A DNA stretch of 64,000 nt from positions 806,001-870,000 of the forward strand of contig NZ_JRKI01000029.1 of the NCBI RefSeq assembly GCF_000935125.1, written 5' to 3'. The notes below the pieces were generated by a model. That model was not told the DNA's origin. It did not search any database and saw only the letters and a program-made list of their open reading frames with translations. This DNA is from Streptomyces natalensis ATCC 27448. Lineage in GTDB: Bacteria; Actinomycetota; Actinomycetes; Streptomycetales; Streptomycetaceae. The position numbers and the translations under genes are program-made. Of this stretch, positions 23,659 through 32,070 are shown piece by piece (positions within the stretch are counted from its first letter, which is position 1; the number at the start of each line of letters is the position of its first letter).

Positions 23659-24054
23659 TCAGGTGCGGTCGATGTGCACGCTGGTGGACTTCACGCGGGC
23701 GGTGGCCTGCATGCCGACCTCCAGCCCCAGCTCCTCGACCGCTTCCCGGGTCAGCAGGGACACCAGCCGGTGCGGCCCGGCCTGGATTTCGACCTGGGCG
23801 GCCACATCGCCGAGCTTGACGGCGGTGACGATGCCCGGGAAGGCGTTACGGGCCGAGGTGTAGGAGGCGTCGTCGTCACCGGTGCCGTTCTGGGCGACCT
23901 CGATGGAGAACGCGGCCAGATCCCGGCCGTCGATCAGGCGGCGCCCGCTGTCGTCGCGATGGGTGGCGACCTTGCCGGCATCCGCCCAGCGCCGGGCGGT
24001 GTCCGGGCTGACGCCCAGCAATCGCGCCGCCTGGCCGATTGTGTAGGACTGCAT
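23659..24054 (-). CDS. molybdenum-responsive regulator: excisionase/MerR-type HTH plus Mop (molybdate-binding) domain
   Basis: 131 residues. N-terminal helix-turn-helix YTIGQAARLLGVSPDTARRW, then a Mop/TOBE domain (FPGIVTAVKLGDVAAQVEI ... ARVKSTSVHIDRT). This layout matches small actinobacterial ModE-like proteins that sense molybdate and control mod genes. It lies next to modA and shares 65-70% visible identity with the gene at 31026-31436. ATG 24054 is chosen because a -10 hexamer lies 7 bases upstream, giving a leaderless transcript. Upstream codons in the same frame look non-coding. Confidence 0.87.
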   Translation of the reverse strand: MQSYTIGQAARLLGVSPDTARRWADAGKVATHRDDSGRRLIDGRDLAAFSIEVAQNGTGDDDASYTSARNAFPGIVTAVKLGDVAAQVEIQAGPHRLVSLLTREAVEELGLEVGMQATARVKSTSVHIDRT

Positions 24055-24061
24055 GTGCGAC

Positions 24062-24091
24062 AAGATAGGCAGCATTGGCTGGCATTTGCAA
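24062..24091 (-). promoter_or_regulatory. promoter of the HTH-Mop regulator (leaderless)
   Basis: On the minus strand: TTGCAA (24086-24091), 18-base spacer, TATCTT (24062-24067), then 7 bases to the ATG. The start of transcription would coincide with the start codon. The divergent Mop gene begins 219 bases away, so this AT-richer interval probably also carries its promoter. Confidence 0.5.
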
Positions 24092-24272
24092 TTCTTTTGG
24101 CGAATGCATATAGCATCCGCAAGGCCCATTGGAGGAAGAGCCAAGGACTCCTTTCCGGTCACCGGCGCCTGCACTGCGCACCCGGACGCCTGCGGGGAGT
24201 GCGGATAGAGTGCAAAGGAAAGCGGCATAACGGAAATACCCGATATCTGACTCTTCCGCAGAGGCGCCCCTC

Positions 24273-24692
24273 ATGAGCTTGAGCATTCGCAACCAAATTC
24301 CCGGCACCGTCACCTCCATCACCACCGGCGAGGTCATGGCGACGGTCAAGGTCCGGCTGGACGGCGGACAGGACATCACCGCCGCGATCACCCTGGAGGC
24401 GGCCAAGGACCTGGGGCTCGCGGCGGGTTCGGCGGTCCGTACGCTGATCAAGTCCACCGAGGTCGCCCTCGCCACCGGCGCGGTCGACGGGCTGAGCATC
24501 CGTAACCAGATCCCCGGCACCGTGGAGGGCGTCTCCACCGGCGGGGCGATGGCCGGGGTCAAGGTCAGCGTGGCGGGCGGTGAGCTGACCGCGGCGATCA
24601 CCAAGGATGCGGTCAACGACCTGGAGCTGACCGCCGGCTCGCCGGTCACCGCGCTGATCAAGTCCACCGAGATCTCCCTGGCCACCGCCTGA
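24273..24692 (+). CDS. tandem Mop-domain molbindin
   Basis: 139 residues made of two copies of the about 68-residue Mop domain. Both begin LSIRNQIPGTV (residues 3 and about 74) and end with LIKSTE(V/I)(A/S)LAT. Molbindins form oligomers that bind molybdate or tungstate oxyanions and act as cytoplasmic stores or buffers. It stands back to back with the HTH-Mop regulator and the mod genes. ATG 24273 has AGAGG upstream. The two domains are clearly an internal duplication. Confidence 0.92.
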   Translation: MSLSIRNQIPGTVTSITTGEVMATVKVRLDGGQDITAAITLEAAKDLGLAAGSAVRTLIKSTEVALATGAVDGLSIRNQIPGTVEGVSTGGAMAGVKVSVAGGELTAAITKDAVNDLELTAGSPVTALIKSTEISLATA

Positions 24693-24745
24693 CCGCGGCG
24701 CCTCGACGGCCCGCCCCACCGCACGCCCCCGCCCGGCCGCGGGCC

Positions 24746-25261
24746 TCAGGTTCCGTCCGCCACGGCGCACATCCCCGGCACCGCGCAGGCGCCGACCCAG
24801 ATCCCGGTGATCGCGCTGATGTACCGCGCCCCGCAGCGATCCGAGGGCACCACCAGCTGGCTGCCCGCCTCGTCCAGCGCACGCCCGTCCAGCGCGGTGG
24901 CCAGCAGGATCGGCGAATCGCCGAAGTCCGCGTCCAGCTCCGCCCAGGAGACCACCGTGTGGTGCCCGTCGCCGCCGGTGACGGACAGGAGGAAACGGGA
25001 GCGGTCCTTGCGACGGCGGGCGTCGAAGGCCGGGCCCGCCGCATCGATGACCTCCCGTAGCAGCGGCCCCTCGAAGGTGTGGTGCTGCGGCCCGTTGGTG
25101 GCGCAGTCGAAGACCACCTCAGCCCGCCGCTGCGCCCAGCGCTCCCGCAGATCCGCGACGGTCAGCGCGAGCGGGTGGCGCAGCTGACCGCGGATCACCA
25201 GGCGCCGGAGACCGGCGGGTACGGAGACGGGGCGGGGCGGCGGCGGGCTGAGTCGGCTCAT
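24746..25261 (-). CDS. small molybdopterin-dependent oxidoreductase (sulfite-oxidase-type fold)
   Basis: 171 residues. LRRLVIRGQLRHPLALTVADL followed by VVFDCATNGPQHHTFEGPLLREVIDAAG is the pattern of the oxidoreductase molybdopterin-binding domain, with a Cys in the FDC position expected to coordinate Mo. LLATALDGRALDEA matches the later substrate/cofactor block. No haem domain, no transmembrane segment and no Tat signal, so it would act in the cytoplasm; substrate unknown. ATG 25261 has GAGGGGG upstream; the longer frame to 25444 is not needed. Confidence 0.75.
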   Translation of the reverse strand: MSRLSPPPPRPVSVPAGLRRLVIRGQLRHPLALTVADLRERWAQRRAEVVFDCATNGPQHHTFEGPLLREVIDAAGPAFDARRRKDRSRFLLSVTGGDGHHTVVSWAELDADFGDSPILLATALDGRALDEAGSQLVVPSDRCGARYISAITGIWVGACAVPGMCAVADGT

Positions 25262-25475
25262 TCGAGTCCCCCTCAAGGCTGTTCGCGTGGCGACTGCCTC
25301 CTGTGATGCCCTGTCGATCCGCCGCTGAACCACGAATACCAGGGAAATACACGAGTTCACCTCGCGGGTGAGAGGGAGAATGGCCCATCCGGGCGGCATG
25401 TCCGGGTTGTATTCCGGCCATGCGCGCCGGGGCACGGGCGGCACCGGCCTGCGGGCTCACACCGGCGCCCTTCCC

Positions 25476-25523
25476 CACACCGTCGCACCTGCTCACACCG
25501 TCGTACCTGCTCACACCGACCCT
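25476..25523. repeat. 18-bp tandem repeats at the 3' end of the xdh-type gene
   Basis: CACACCGTCGCACCTGCT (25476-25493), CACACCGTCGTACCTGCT (25494-25511) and a partial third copy that contains the xdh stop codon (25511-25513). A degenerate copy lies upstream near 25459. Similar in unit length, though not in sequence, to the 18-mers at the end of pucR. Confidence 0.75.
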
Positions 25524-28318
25524 TCCCGCGACGGGTGCGCGGCGGCCGATCCGCCCTCCACCGCCCCGCCCGCCCGGTGCTCCTCCAGGGCCAGCCACAC
25601 CTTGTCGCGCAGCAGCGGGACCTCTGTGAAGCGCACCCCGGTGGCATCGCGCAGCGCATTGGCGAAGGCGGGCGCCACCGGATTGAACGGGCTCTCGCTC
25701 ATGGACTTGGCGCCCAGCGGGCCGATCGCATCGGAGGTCTGCATGAAGTGCACCTCGGTCCGCGGGACATCGGCGTAGGCCGGCAGCCGGTAGCGGCGGA
25801 ACGCGGGGGTGACGACCTTGCCGCCCTCGTCGATGAGGACCTGCTCGAAGAGGGTCGCGCCGAGCGCCTGGGCGACGCCGCCCTCGACCTGACCGCGGCA
25901 CTGCATGGGGTTCATGACCTTTCCCGCATCGGCCGAGTGCACGCTGCGCAGGATCTTCATCTCCCCGGTGCCGGGATCGACCGCGATCCGGAACCACTGG
26001 GCGTTGAAGGCCACCGAGCGGGGCGAGCCGCCCCAGTGGCCGGCCGCCGACATCTCCACTCCCCGGCTGCGCGCGGCCTCGTACAGCTCCTTGAGCGGCA
26101 CCGGGCGCCCCTCGCACTCCACCGCGTCCGCGGTCAGCCGGCACAGGCTGCGCGGCACCCTGACGTGTTCCGCCGCGAAGGTCAGGATCCGCTCGGCGAG
26201 GCCGTTGGCCGCCTTCATCACGGCCTTGCCCGCGACGACCGTGCCCGCCGACCCGAACGCGCCGGTGTCGTGCCGTACGACATCGGTGTCGGACTGCCGG
26301 ACGGCGATCCGGTCCACGGTGGTGCCCAGCGCGCCCGCGGTGATCTGCTGGTGCACGGTGGTCGTTCCGTTGCCGAACTCGGCGGTGCCGACGGCGATGT
26401 CGTAGGTGCCGTCCTCCAGCAGCGTGACCGTCGCATCGGCGAAATGGCCGCCGGGCGGGCCGGTGGCGATCATCGACATGGCGGCGCCCTGTCCGACCAG
26501 CCAGCCCTCGGGCGCCTGGTCGGCGCTGGTGTCCTCGGCGATGGCGTCCCGTACGACCTTCAGACACTGGTCGAGGCCGTAACTGGCGATGTGCAGGTCC
26601 TCCTCCTCGCCACCGGGGCTGATCATGTGCTCCCCGGGGCCGATGATGTTCCGCTCGCGGAAGACCAGCGGATCGATGCCGAGGCGGCGGGCGAGCTCGT
26701 CCATGGCCGACTCCACGGCGAAGGTCACCTGGCCCAGCCCGTAGCCCCGGAACGCCCCGGCGGGGACGGTGTTCGTGTAGACGGAGTAGGCGTCGACCTT
26801 CTTGTGCGGGGCGCGGTAGACGGCCATCGACTCGCCGACGCTGTGGAACATCACGGCGGGGCCGTGGTTGCCGTAGGCGCCGGTGTTGGAGACGACCCGG
26901 AGCTGGAGCGCGGTGAGGGTGCCGTCCTTCCTGGCGCCCGCCTTGATACGGATGCCGAACGGATGCCGGGTGGTCGCGCCGAAGAACTGCTCGGCGCGCG
27001 TGAACTCCAGCTTCACCGGCCGCTTCAGCCGCAGCGCGGCCAGCACCACGATGTCCTCGGTGAGCATCTCCTGCTTGCCGCCGAATCCGCCACCGACCCG
27101 GCCCGCGACCACCCGGACCTTCTCCCGCGGCAGGTCGTAGAGCGCACACAGGGCGCGGCGGGTAAGGAACGGCACCTGGGTGCTGGAGCGGACCACGAGC
27201 CGCTCCCCGTCCTCTTCGCCGCCTTCTTCTCCGTCCTCGAAGTACGCGACGCAGCCGTGTGTCTCCAGGCTCGCGTGCTGCACCCGCTGCGTACGGAATC
27301 TCTCCTCGTAGACGAGGTCGGCCGCCGCGAAGCCGTCCGTCACGCTCCCGATCTCGCCGTGCACCTCGCCGACGACGTTGTTCTGCGGCCGGGCGATCCG
27401 CGACGCTTCGGCCTCCTTCGCATGGATCACCGGAGCGCCCGGGCCCATCGCCTCCTCCGGGTCGAGGACGTACGGCAGTTCCTCGTAGGTGACGACGACC
27501 TGGCGGCAGCCCTCCTCGGCTGCGGCCTCGGTGTCGGCGACCACGGCCGCCACCCGCTGGCCGACGAAGCGGACCACGTCGTCCAGCACCCGGGTGTCGT
27601 CGGGGTCCTCGGTGGGGTGTTCGTGCCGGGCCGAGGAGAAGTGCCGCTCGGGGGCGTCGTGGTGGGTGAGGACGGCGTGTACGCCGGGGACGCGGAGCGC
27701 GGCGGCGGTGTCGATCGCGACGATCCGCGCATGGGGGTGCGGGGAGCGCAGCAGTTTCATGTGGAGCAGCCCGGGGACGTCGATGTCGAAGGTGTAGCGG
27801 GCGGTGCCGGTGACCACCTGGGGTCCGGCCGGGGCACCCAGATTGCGGCCGACCGCCCGCCCCGGGGACGGTTCTTCGACGTTCTTGACGCCGCGTATCG
27901 CGTCCTCGATGGCCCGGTAGCCGGTGCAGCGGCACAGATTGCCCTTGAGGGCGCGCGGCAGATCGGCCAGCTGGTCCTCGTCCAGCTTCGCGGTCGTCAT
28001 CAGGAATCCGGCCGTGCAGAAGCCGCACTGGAAGCCCTGGGCGTCGAGGAACTTGCGCTGGACGGGGTGGAGTTCGCCGTCGGCGCCGGCCAGGCCCTCG
28101 ACGGTGGTGACCCGGCGGCCGTCGGCGCGCACGGCCGGATACAGGCAGCTGTGCACCGGTTCACCGTCGACATGGACGGTGCAGGCACCGCAGTCACCGG
28201 CGTCGCAGCCCTTCTTGACGCCGAACCAGCCGCGGTCGCGCAGATAGGTGCGCAGGCACTGGCCGGGGCGCGGTGGGGCGTCGAAGGACCGGTCGTTGAC
28301 GTGTATGTCGAAGCTCAT
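25511..28318 (-). CDS. xanthine/aldehyde-dehydrogenase-type molybdoenzyme, [2Fe-2S] subunit fused to Mo subunit
   Basis: 935 residues. Residues 1-150 are the two-cluster iron-sulfur subunit: C-x4-C-x2-C then C in GCDAGDCGACTVHVDG, and CGFCTAGF with CRCTG. Residues about 165-935 are the molybdopterin-cytosine-dinucleotide subunit (FVGQRVAAVVADT, GRVGGGFGGKQE, AGAFRGYGLGQVTFAVE, GAFGSAGTVVAGKAV). It hydroxylates a purine or aldehyde-like substrate and passes electrons to the FAD subunit encoded just upstream (4-base ATGA overlap). Adjacent PucR suggests purine catabolism. The fusion replaces two separate genes. Confidence 0.9.
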   Translation of the reverse strand: MSFDIHVNDRSFDAPPRPGQCLRTYLRDRGWFGVKKGCDAGDCGACTVHVDGEPVHSCLYPAVRADGRRVTTVEGLAGADGELHPVQRKFLDAQGFQCGFCTAGFLMTTAKLDEDQLADLPRALKGNLCRCTGYRAIEDAIRGVKNVEEPSPGRAVGRNLGAPAGPQVVTGTARYTFDIDVPGLLHMKLLRSPHPHARIVAIDTAAALRVPGVHAVLTHHDAPERHFSSARHEHPTEDPDDTRVLDDVVRFVGQRVAAVVADTEAAAEEGCRQVVVTYEELPYVLDPEEAMGPGAPVIHAKEAEASRIARPQNNVVGEVHGEIGSVTDGFAAADLVYEERFRTQRVQHASLETHGCVAYFEDGEEGGEEDGERLVVRSSTQVPFLTRRALCALYDLPREKVRVVAGRVGGGFGGKQEMLTEDIVVLAALRLKRPVKLEFTRAEQFFGATTRHPFGIRIKAGARKDGTLTALQLRVVSNTGAYGNHGPAVMFHSVGESMAVYRAPHKKVDAYSVYTNTVPAGAFRGYGLGQVTFAVESAMDELARRLGIDPLVFRERNIIGPGEHMISPGGEEEDLHIASYGLDQCLKVVRDAIAEDTSADQAPEGWLVGQGAAMSMIATGPPGGHFADATVTLLEDGTYDIAVGTAEFGNGTTTVHQQITAGALGTTVDRIAVRQSDTDVVRHDTGAFGSAGTVVAGKAVMKAANGLAERILTFAAEHVRVPRSLCRLTADAVECEGRPVPLKELYEAARSRGVEMSAAGHWGGSPRSVAFNAQWFRIAVDPGTGEMKILRSVHSADAGKVMNPMQCRGQVEGGVAQALGATLFEQVLIDEGGKVVTPAFRRYRLPAYADVPRTEVHFMQTSDAIGPLGAKSMSESPFNPVAPAFANALRDATGVRFTEVPLLRDKVWLALEEHRAGGAVEGGSAAAHPSREGSV

Positions 28319-29139
28319 CGCCCGGCCTCCCGGCCCAGTTCCCGGCGGATCTCCTCGCAGAGCCGCAGCGTCATGTGCCGGCGCCAGGCCGGCAGTCCGT
28401 GGATGTCGTCGAACCAGTCGCCGTCCGCGACGGTCCATTCGAGGGTGTCGCGCAGCTCCTCGGCGTCCGGCGCGACCGGGAACCAGAGGCGGAACGGCCG
28501 TACGGTGGCGGCCGTGACCGTCATGGCCAGCGAGCCGTCCAGCGGGTCGAGGGTGCCGATGACCAGCGCGCCGGAGCGGCCGAGTCCGTAGAGGGACGCC
28601 TGGCGGAAGGCCGTACGGCACACCAGGGACCGGGCGGGCAGGGTGACCGAGCGCAGCAGTTCGCCTTCGGCCAGGTCCTTGCGGCCGGCGCCGGTGATGA
28701 AGTCGGCGACCTTGAGGTGGCGCCGGGTGCCGTCCTGGGCCTGGAGCAGGGCGGTGCCGTCGAGGGCGGCGGTCAGCGAGATCATCGGGCCGGCGGGCAG
28801 GCCGTTGCAGAGGTTGCCGCCGACGGTGGCCATGTTCCAGATCTTGAACGAGGCGAGGAAGGCGCGGCAGCACTGTTCGAACAGCGGTGCCGCGGGGGCG
28901 GCGTAGGTCCGCGCGAAGCGGGAGAGCCGGGCGATGGTGCAGGTCGCGGCGATCTCCAGCGAGCCGTCGGGCAGCCGGTGCAGCGGCTCCCAGCCCATCC
29001 GGCCGAGGTCCACCAGGCGCCGGATGTGCGGCTGTGGCTCGGAGAAGAGGTAGGTGCCGCCGCCCAGCCAGGCGTCGCCGCTGCGCCAGGGGGCGCGCTG
29101 CCGGGCGTCTCGCACCTCCAGCACGGTGTTGAGGTCCAT
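28315..29139 (-). CDS. FAD-binding subunit of the xanthine/aldehyde-dehydrogenase-type complex
   Basis: 274 residues. The FAD-binding PCMH pattern is visible: GDAWLGGGTYLFSE near residue 20, then FKIWNMATVGGNLCNG and GPMISLTAALDGTALL. The C-terminal CO-dehydrogenase-flavoprotein domain follows. It would carry electrons from the Fe-S clusters to NAD or another acceptor. It is first in the two-gene operon and overlaps the fused subunit by 4 bases. ATG 29139 fits the family's start; the region upstream is the divergent promoter shared with pucR. Confidence 0.88.
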   Translation of the reverse strand: MDLNTVLEVRDARQRAPWRSGDAWLGGGTYLFSEPQPHIRRLVDLGRMGWEPLHRLPDGSLEIAATCTIARLSRFARTYAAPAAPLFEQCCRAFLASFKIWNMATVGGNLCNGLPAGPMISLTAALDGTALLQAQDGTRRHLKVADFITGAGRKDLAEGELLRSVTLPARSLVCRTAFRQASLYGLGRSGALVIGTLDPLDGSLAMTVTAATVRPFRLWFPVAPDAEELRDTLEWTVADGDWFDDIHGLPAWRRHMTLRLCEEIRRELGREAGR

Positions 29140-29229
29140 GCGGCGAGTCAAGCAATCGGGCGGCGCCCGGCACGACTGGTGCGCAGCACGGAAAACGACA
29201 AGCGCGACGGCCCGTATCTGGATGATTGA

Positions 29230-29293
29230 CCAAGAGGTGTTTGGCCGGGAGAGGCTTGCATTTACCATGACGGAACTCGCATGCACCTTGCGA
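29230..29293. promoter_or_regulatory. two inverted repeats in the xdh-pucR divergent promoter region
   Basis: CCAA-GAGGTGT-TTGG (29230-29244) and TCGCA-TGCACCT-TGCGA (29277-29293) lie between the divergent starts at 29139 and 29373. The second has perfect 5-bp arms with a 7-base centre. Either could be the PucR operator; I cannot tell which. Confidence 0.4.
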
Positions 29294-29372
29294 ATATGAG
29301 AAGGGTGCCTGCGAGTGCCGGGGCCTGTTTCCCTCCGTCCGCCCGCTCCGGCAGCCGCCCAAGGAGCCATCC

Positions 29373-30893
29373 ATGCACGTCGAAGACCTCCTCCGGCTCG
29401 ATTCGCTCGAGCTGACCCTGCTGTGGGGCGAGAGCGCGCTGCTCGCCCGGGACGTCAGCGGGGTGACCGCCACCGATCTGGAGGATCCGGAGCGGTTTCT
29501 CCAGCCGGGCGAGCTGGTGCTCAGCGGGCTGGTGTGGTGGTCGCCGGGCGACGACCACGCGAAGGTGGACCGCTTTGTCTCCGCGCTGCGTTCGGCCGGG
29601 GCCGCGGCCCTGCTGGCCGGCGAGGAGACCCACGGTGCGGTCCCCGACGTCCTCGTCGACGCCTGCCGCGAGCACCGGATCGCCCTGATAGCCGTCCCCG
29701 CGCAGACCACCTTCCGGGCCATCACCGAGGCGGTGTATCTGCGCCAGTGGGGCGATCTGAGCCGGCGGCCCACGGGCCACTACGCGCTGCCGGAGAACGT
29801 CCGCACGGAACTGGCCGGTCTGCTCGCCGAGGACGCCGCGCCGGATGCGCTGCTGGACCGCGCGTTCGCGCATCTGGGCGGGCCCGCCTGCTATCTGCTG
29901 ACGGCCACCGGGCGGGAGATCGCGCGCACTCCGGCGGCCCCACCCCTGCCCGCGCACCAGGCCGTTCGCGAGCTGACCGGCGGGACGGGCACCAGCCTGC
30001 GGATCGACGGGGACTGCGGCCCGTACGACAGCTGGCATCTTCATCTGGGGGGCGAGGCCGACGCCCCACCGCGGGTGCTGCACGACATCGCCGACGTCTT
30101 CGCCCAGTACCGGCACCGCCTCGACCGCGGTCGGGCGGCCGGGCGCCGCGCCGCCGACGCCCTGGTGACGCTGATCGACACCGCGGCGGCCGACGGCACC
30201 GCGCTGGACGCCGCCCTGCACGCCGCGGGGCTGCCCGCCGCCGGGCCGTACCGCGTGGTGGTCGCCTCGGTGGGCGGCGAGGAGAGCGAGGGGGCGGTCG
30301 GGGCGCTGGCGGAGGCGCTGCGGCACTCCCCCGGCGAGCCGTTCGCGGTCGGCGGCCTGCCGAGCGGCGAGGCGGTCGCCGTCGTCCATGCGGACCCCGG
30401 CGCCGAGACCCGCACCGCGCTCCGCGAGCTGTGGCCCGGCCTGCACGGCTGCCGTCCGCAGGCTCCGCTGCATGCCGGTGTCAGTGCCCTCGCGACCGCC
30501 CCTGACGGCCTCGATTCCGCCCTCTCCCAGGCTCGTTACGCACTGGCCGCGGCCCGCGCCGAGGCCCCCAAGGACGCCCGGGTGACGTCCGTCGGGGACC
30601 TCACCACGCTCGGCAGCCTGCTCGCCGGGGTGCCCGCCGAGGTCCGCGCGGCGTTCAGCTCCCGCGTCCTGGGTCCGCTGGCCCGCGCGGGCAGCACCTC
30701 GCACCGGATGCTGCTGGAGACCCTGGAGGTGTTCCTGGCGCAGCACGGCTCGTGGGCCCGTACGGCCGAGACGCTGCATCTGCATGTCAACACGGTCCAC
30801 TACCGCATCCAGCGCATCGAGGTGCTGACGGGCCGCGATCTGTCGCGCCTCGACCACAAACTGGACCTGCATGCGGCGCTGTTGTGCCGGTAG
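29373..30893 (+). CDS. PucR-family transcriptional regulator
   Basis: 506 residues. An N-terminal purine-catabolism domain (about 1-125: VSGVTATDLEDPERFLQPGE, FRAITEAVYLR) is followed by a GGDEF-like central part and the C-terminal PucR HTH (HLHVNTVHYRIQRIEVLTGRDL, about 460-480). PucR proteins control purine or related nitrogen-source use. Divergence from the xanthine-dehydrogenase-type operon makes that operon the likely target. ATG 29373 has AAGGAG upstream. Its TAG stop lies inside the first of four 18-bp tandem repeats that lead to parS. Confidence 0.9.
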   Translation: MHVEDLLRLDSLELTLLWGESALLARDVSGVTATDLEDPERFLQPGELVLSGLVWWSPGDDHAKVDRFVSALRSAGAAALLAGEETHGAVPDVLVDACREHRIALIAVPAQTTFRAITEAVYLRQWGDLSRRPTGHYALPENVRTELAGLLAEDAAPDALLDRAFAHLGGPACYLLTATGREIARTPAAPPLPAHQAVRELTGGTGTSLRIDGDCGPYDSWHLHLGGEADAPPRVLHDIADVFAQYRHRLDRGRAAGRRAADALVTLIDTAAADGTALDAALHAAGLPAAGPYRVVVASVGGEESEGAVGALAEALRHSPGEPFAVGGLPSGEAVAVVHADPGAETRTALRELWPGLHGCRPQAPLHAGVSALATAPDGLDSALSQARYALAAARAEAPKDARVTSVGDLTTLGSLLAGVPAEVRAAFSSRVLGPLARAGSTSHRMLLETLEVFLAQHGSWARTAETLHLHVNTVHYRIQRIEVLTGRDLSRLDHKLDLHAALLCR

Positions 30894-30950
30894 GCGCGTG
30901 TGTGCGGGTAGGTGCTGTTGTGCCGGTACGCACTGTTGTGCCGGTAGGTG
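30879..30950. repeat. four 18-bp tandem repeats directly abutting parS
   Basis: CTGTTGTGCCGGTAGGCG (30879-30896), a degenerate copy (30897-30914), CTGTTGTGCCGGTACGCA (30915-30932) and CTGTTGTGCCGGTAGGTG (30933-30950), immediately followed by the parS palindrome at 30951. The first unit contains the pucR stop codon. Confidence 0.85.
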
Positions 30951-30968
30951 ATGTTTCACGTGAAACAT
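30951..30968. other. parS: parS centromere site (ParB-binding)
   Basis: Perfect 18-bp palindrome ATGTTTCACGTGAAACAT containing GTTTCACGTGAAAC, the established Streptomyces/Bacillus-type chromosomal parS sequence. ParB loads here and spreads to help segregate chromosomes during sporulation. It is intergenic, 57 bases after the pucR stop. In Streptomyces most parS copies are near oriC, so its presence places the window, as an inference, in that region or at one of the rarer outlying copies. Confidence 0.92.
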
Positions 30969-31025
30969 GCCGGACCCGTCGGTGCGGGCGGAATCCGGTG
31001 CCAACTCGGGCCGGGAGAGCGCGCG

Positions 31026-31436
31026 TTACTGCCGTCGGTCGTCCGGCCGGTCGATGTGGACGTTGGTCGACTTCACGCGGGCGGTGGCGGTGACGCCGAC
31101 CTCGATGCCGAGTTCTTCGGCCGCCTCACGGCTGACCAGGGACACCAGCCGGTGCGGTCCGGACTGGATCTCCACCTGCGCGACGACGTCGTCGAGGACG
31201 ACGGAGGTGACGATGCCGGCGAAGGAGTTGCGGACGGAGGTGCGGACCTCGCCGGGGACGGGATGCAGTCCGGCGGCCCGGTCCTTGGCGAACGCCGCGA
31301 GCCCGACGCCGTCGATCACACGGTTGCCCGAACCGTCCCGGTCCATCCGCAGCTGACCACCGTCGGCCCAGCGGCGGACGGTCTCCGAACTCACTCCCAG
31401 CAGCCTGGCTGCCTGACCAATGCTGTACGTCGGCAC
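31026..31436 (-). CDS. second molybdenum-responsive HTH-Mop regulator
   Basis: 136 residues. The same layout as the gene at 23659: HTH YSIGQAARLLGVSSETVRRW, then a Mop domain (FAGIVTSVVLDDVVAQVEIQ ... ARVKSTNVHID). GTG start at 31436 with a G-rich ribosome site. Long identical blocks (GPHRLVSL, ARVKST) show a fairly recent duplication. It sits on the far side of the xdh-pucR genes, so the two paralogues bracket the molybdenum-enzyme region; one may tune molybdate uptake and the other enzyme expression (inference). Confidence 0.87.
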   Translation of the reverse strand: MPTYSIGQAARLLGVSSETVRRWADGGQLRMDRDGSGNRVIDGVGLAAFAKDRAAGLHPVPGEVRTSVRNSFAGIVTSVVLDDVVAQVEIQSGPHRLVSLVSREAAEELGIEVGVTATARVKSTNVHIDRPDDRRQ

Positions 31437-31462
31437 CCCCGCACTCTAGCTCCGCCCGCCGT

Positions 31463-31957
31463 TCATCGAGTCGGCGTCCCCCGCCGTGGCGGCTCGGCCG
31501 GACGGGGGCGCTGGGCGCGCTCGGCGAGGTCTTCCAGGGCCGGGAGTGCGTCGCGCAACAGGCGCCTCCGGTCGGGGGGCAGCTCGGCGATCTCCGCGGC
31601 GAGTATGCCGGTGGTCTCCTGCCGTACGGAGCGCAGCAGCTGCTGCCCGTCGTCGTTGAGGCTGATCAGGCTGGCGCGCTGGTCCTCGGGGTCGGGGCGG
31701 CGGACGATCCAGCCGCAGCCGTAAAGGAGGTCGACCATCCGGGAGGTGGTGGACAGCGCGATGTTCATCCGGTTGGCCAGCTCGCTGATCCGCAGCGGGC
31801 CGTGGGCATCGAGCACGGCGAGGGCGGTCAGCCGGCTGGGGGTGAGATCGCCGTGCACGCTCTGACGACGGAGCAACGGCAGGAGGTGCTGGAGGACGGC
31901 GCGCAGGCGGCCGGCCAGTTCGGCGGACGTACCGGGCGCGGAGGTGGGGGTCTCCAT
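31463..31957 (-). CDS. MarR-family transcriptional repressor
   Basis: 164 residues. The winged-helix pattern LTPSRLTALAVLDAHGPLRISELANRMNIALSTTSRMVDLL, wing VRRPDPEDQRASLISLNDDG and dimer helices at both ends are all MarR-typical. ATG 31957 has AGGGAGAG upstream; the longer frame to 32200 would run through the operator palindrome at 32071 and is unlikely. The target may be itself or the operon starting at 32441, which reads away from the same interval. Confidence 0.88.
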   Translation of the reverse strand: METPTSAPGTSAELAGRLRAVLQHLLPLLRRQSVHGDLTPSRLTALAVLDAHGPLRISELANRMNIALSTTSRMVDLLYGCGWIVRRPDPEDQRASLISLNDDGQQLLRSVRQETTGILAAEIAELPPDRRRLLRDALPALEDLAERAQRPRPAEPPRRGTPTR

Positions 31958-32070
31958 CGGCTCTCCCTGGGGGTCACCGTCGGCGGGAGGCGCGCGGGCG
32001 CGCCTGGGCCGCGGGTCCGGAGTGGTCGGGACGCTCGGCGGGGTTGACCTACGGAGGGCGCATCGGTGCA

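Noticed and set aside
25535..28591. 1018-residue plus-strand frame
   Set aside because: Antisense of the fused xdh-type gene, whose iron-sulfur and Mo motifs are unmistakable on the minus strand.
29230..29244. Second parS-like or DmdR site in the xdh-pucR interval
   Set aside because: The inverted repeat matches neither consensus; kept only as a possible PucR operator.
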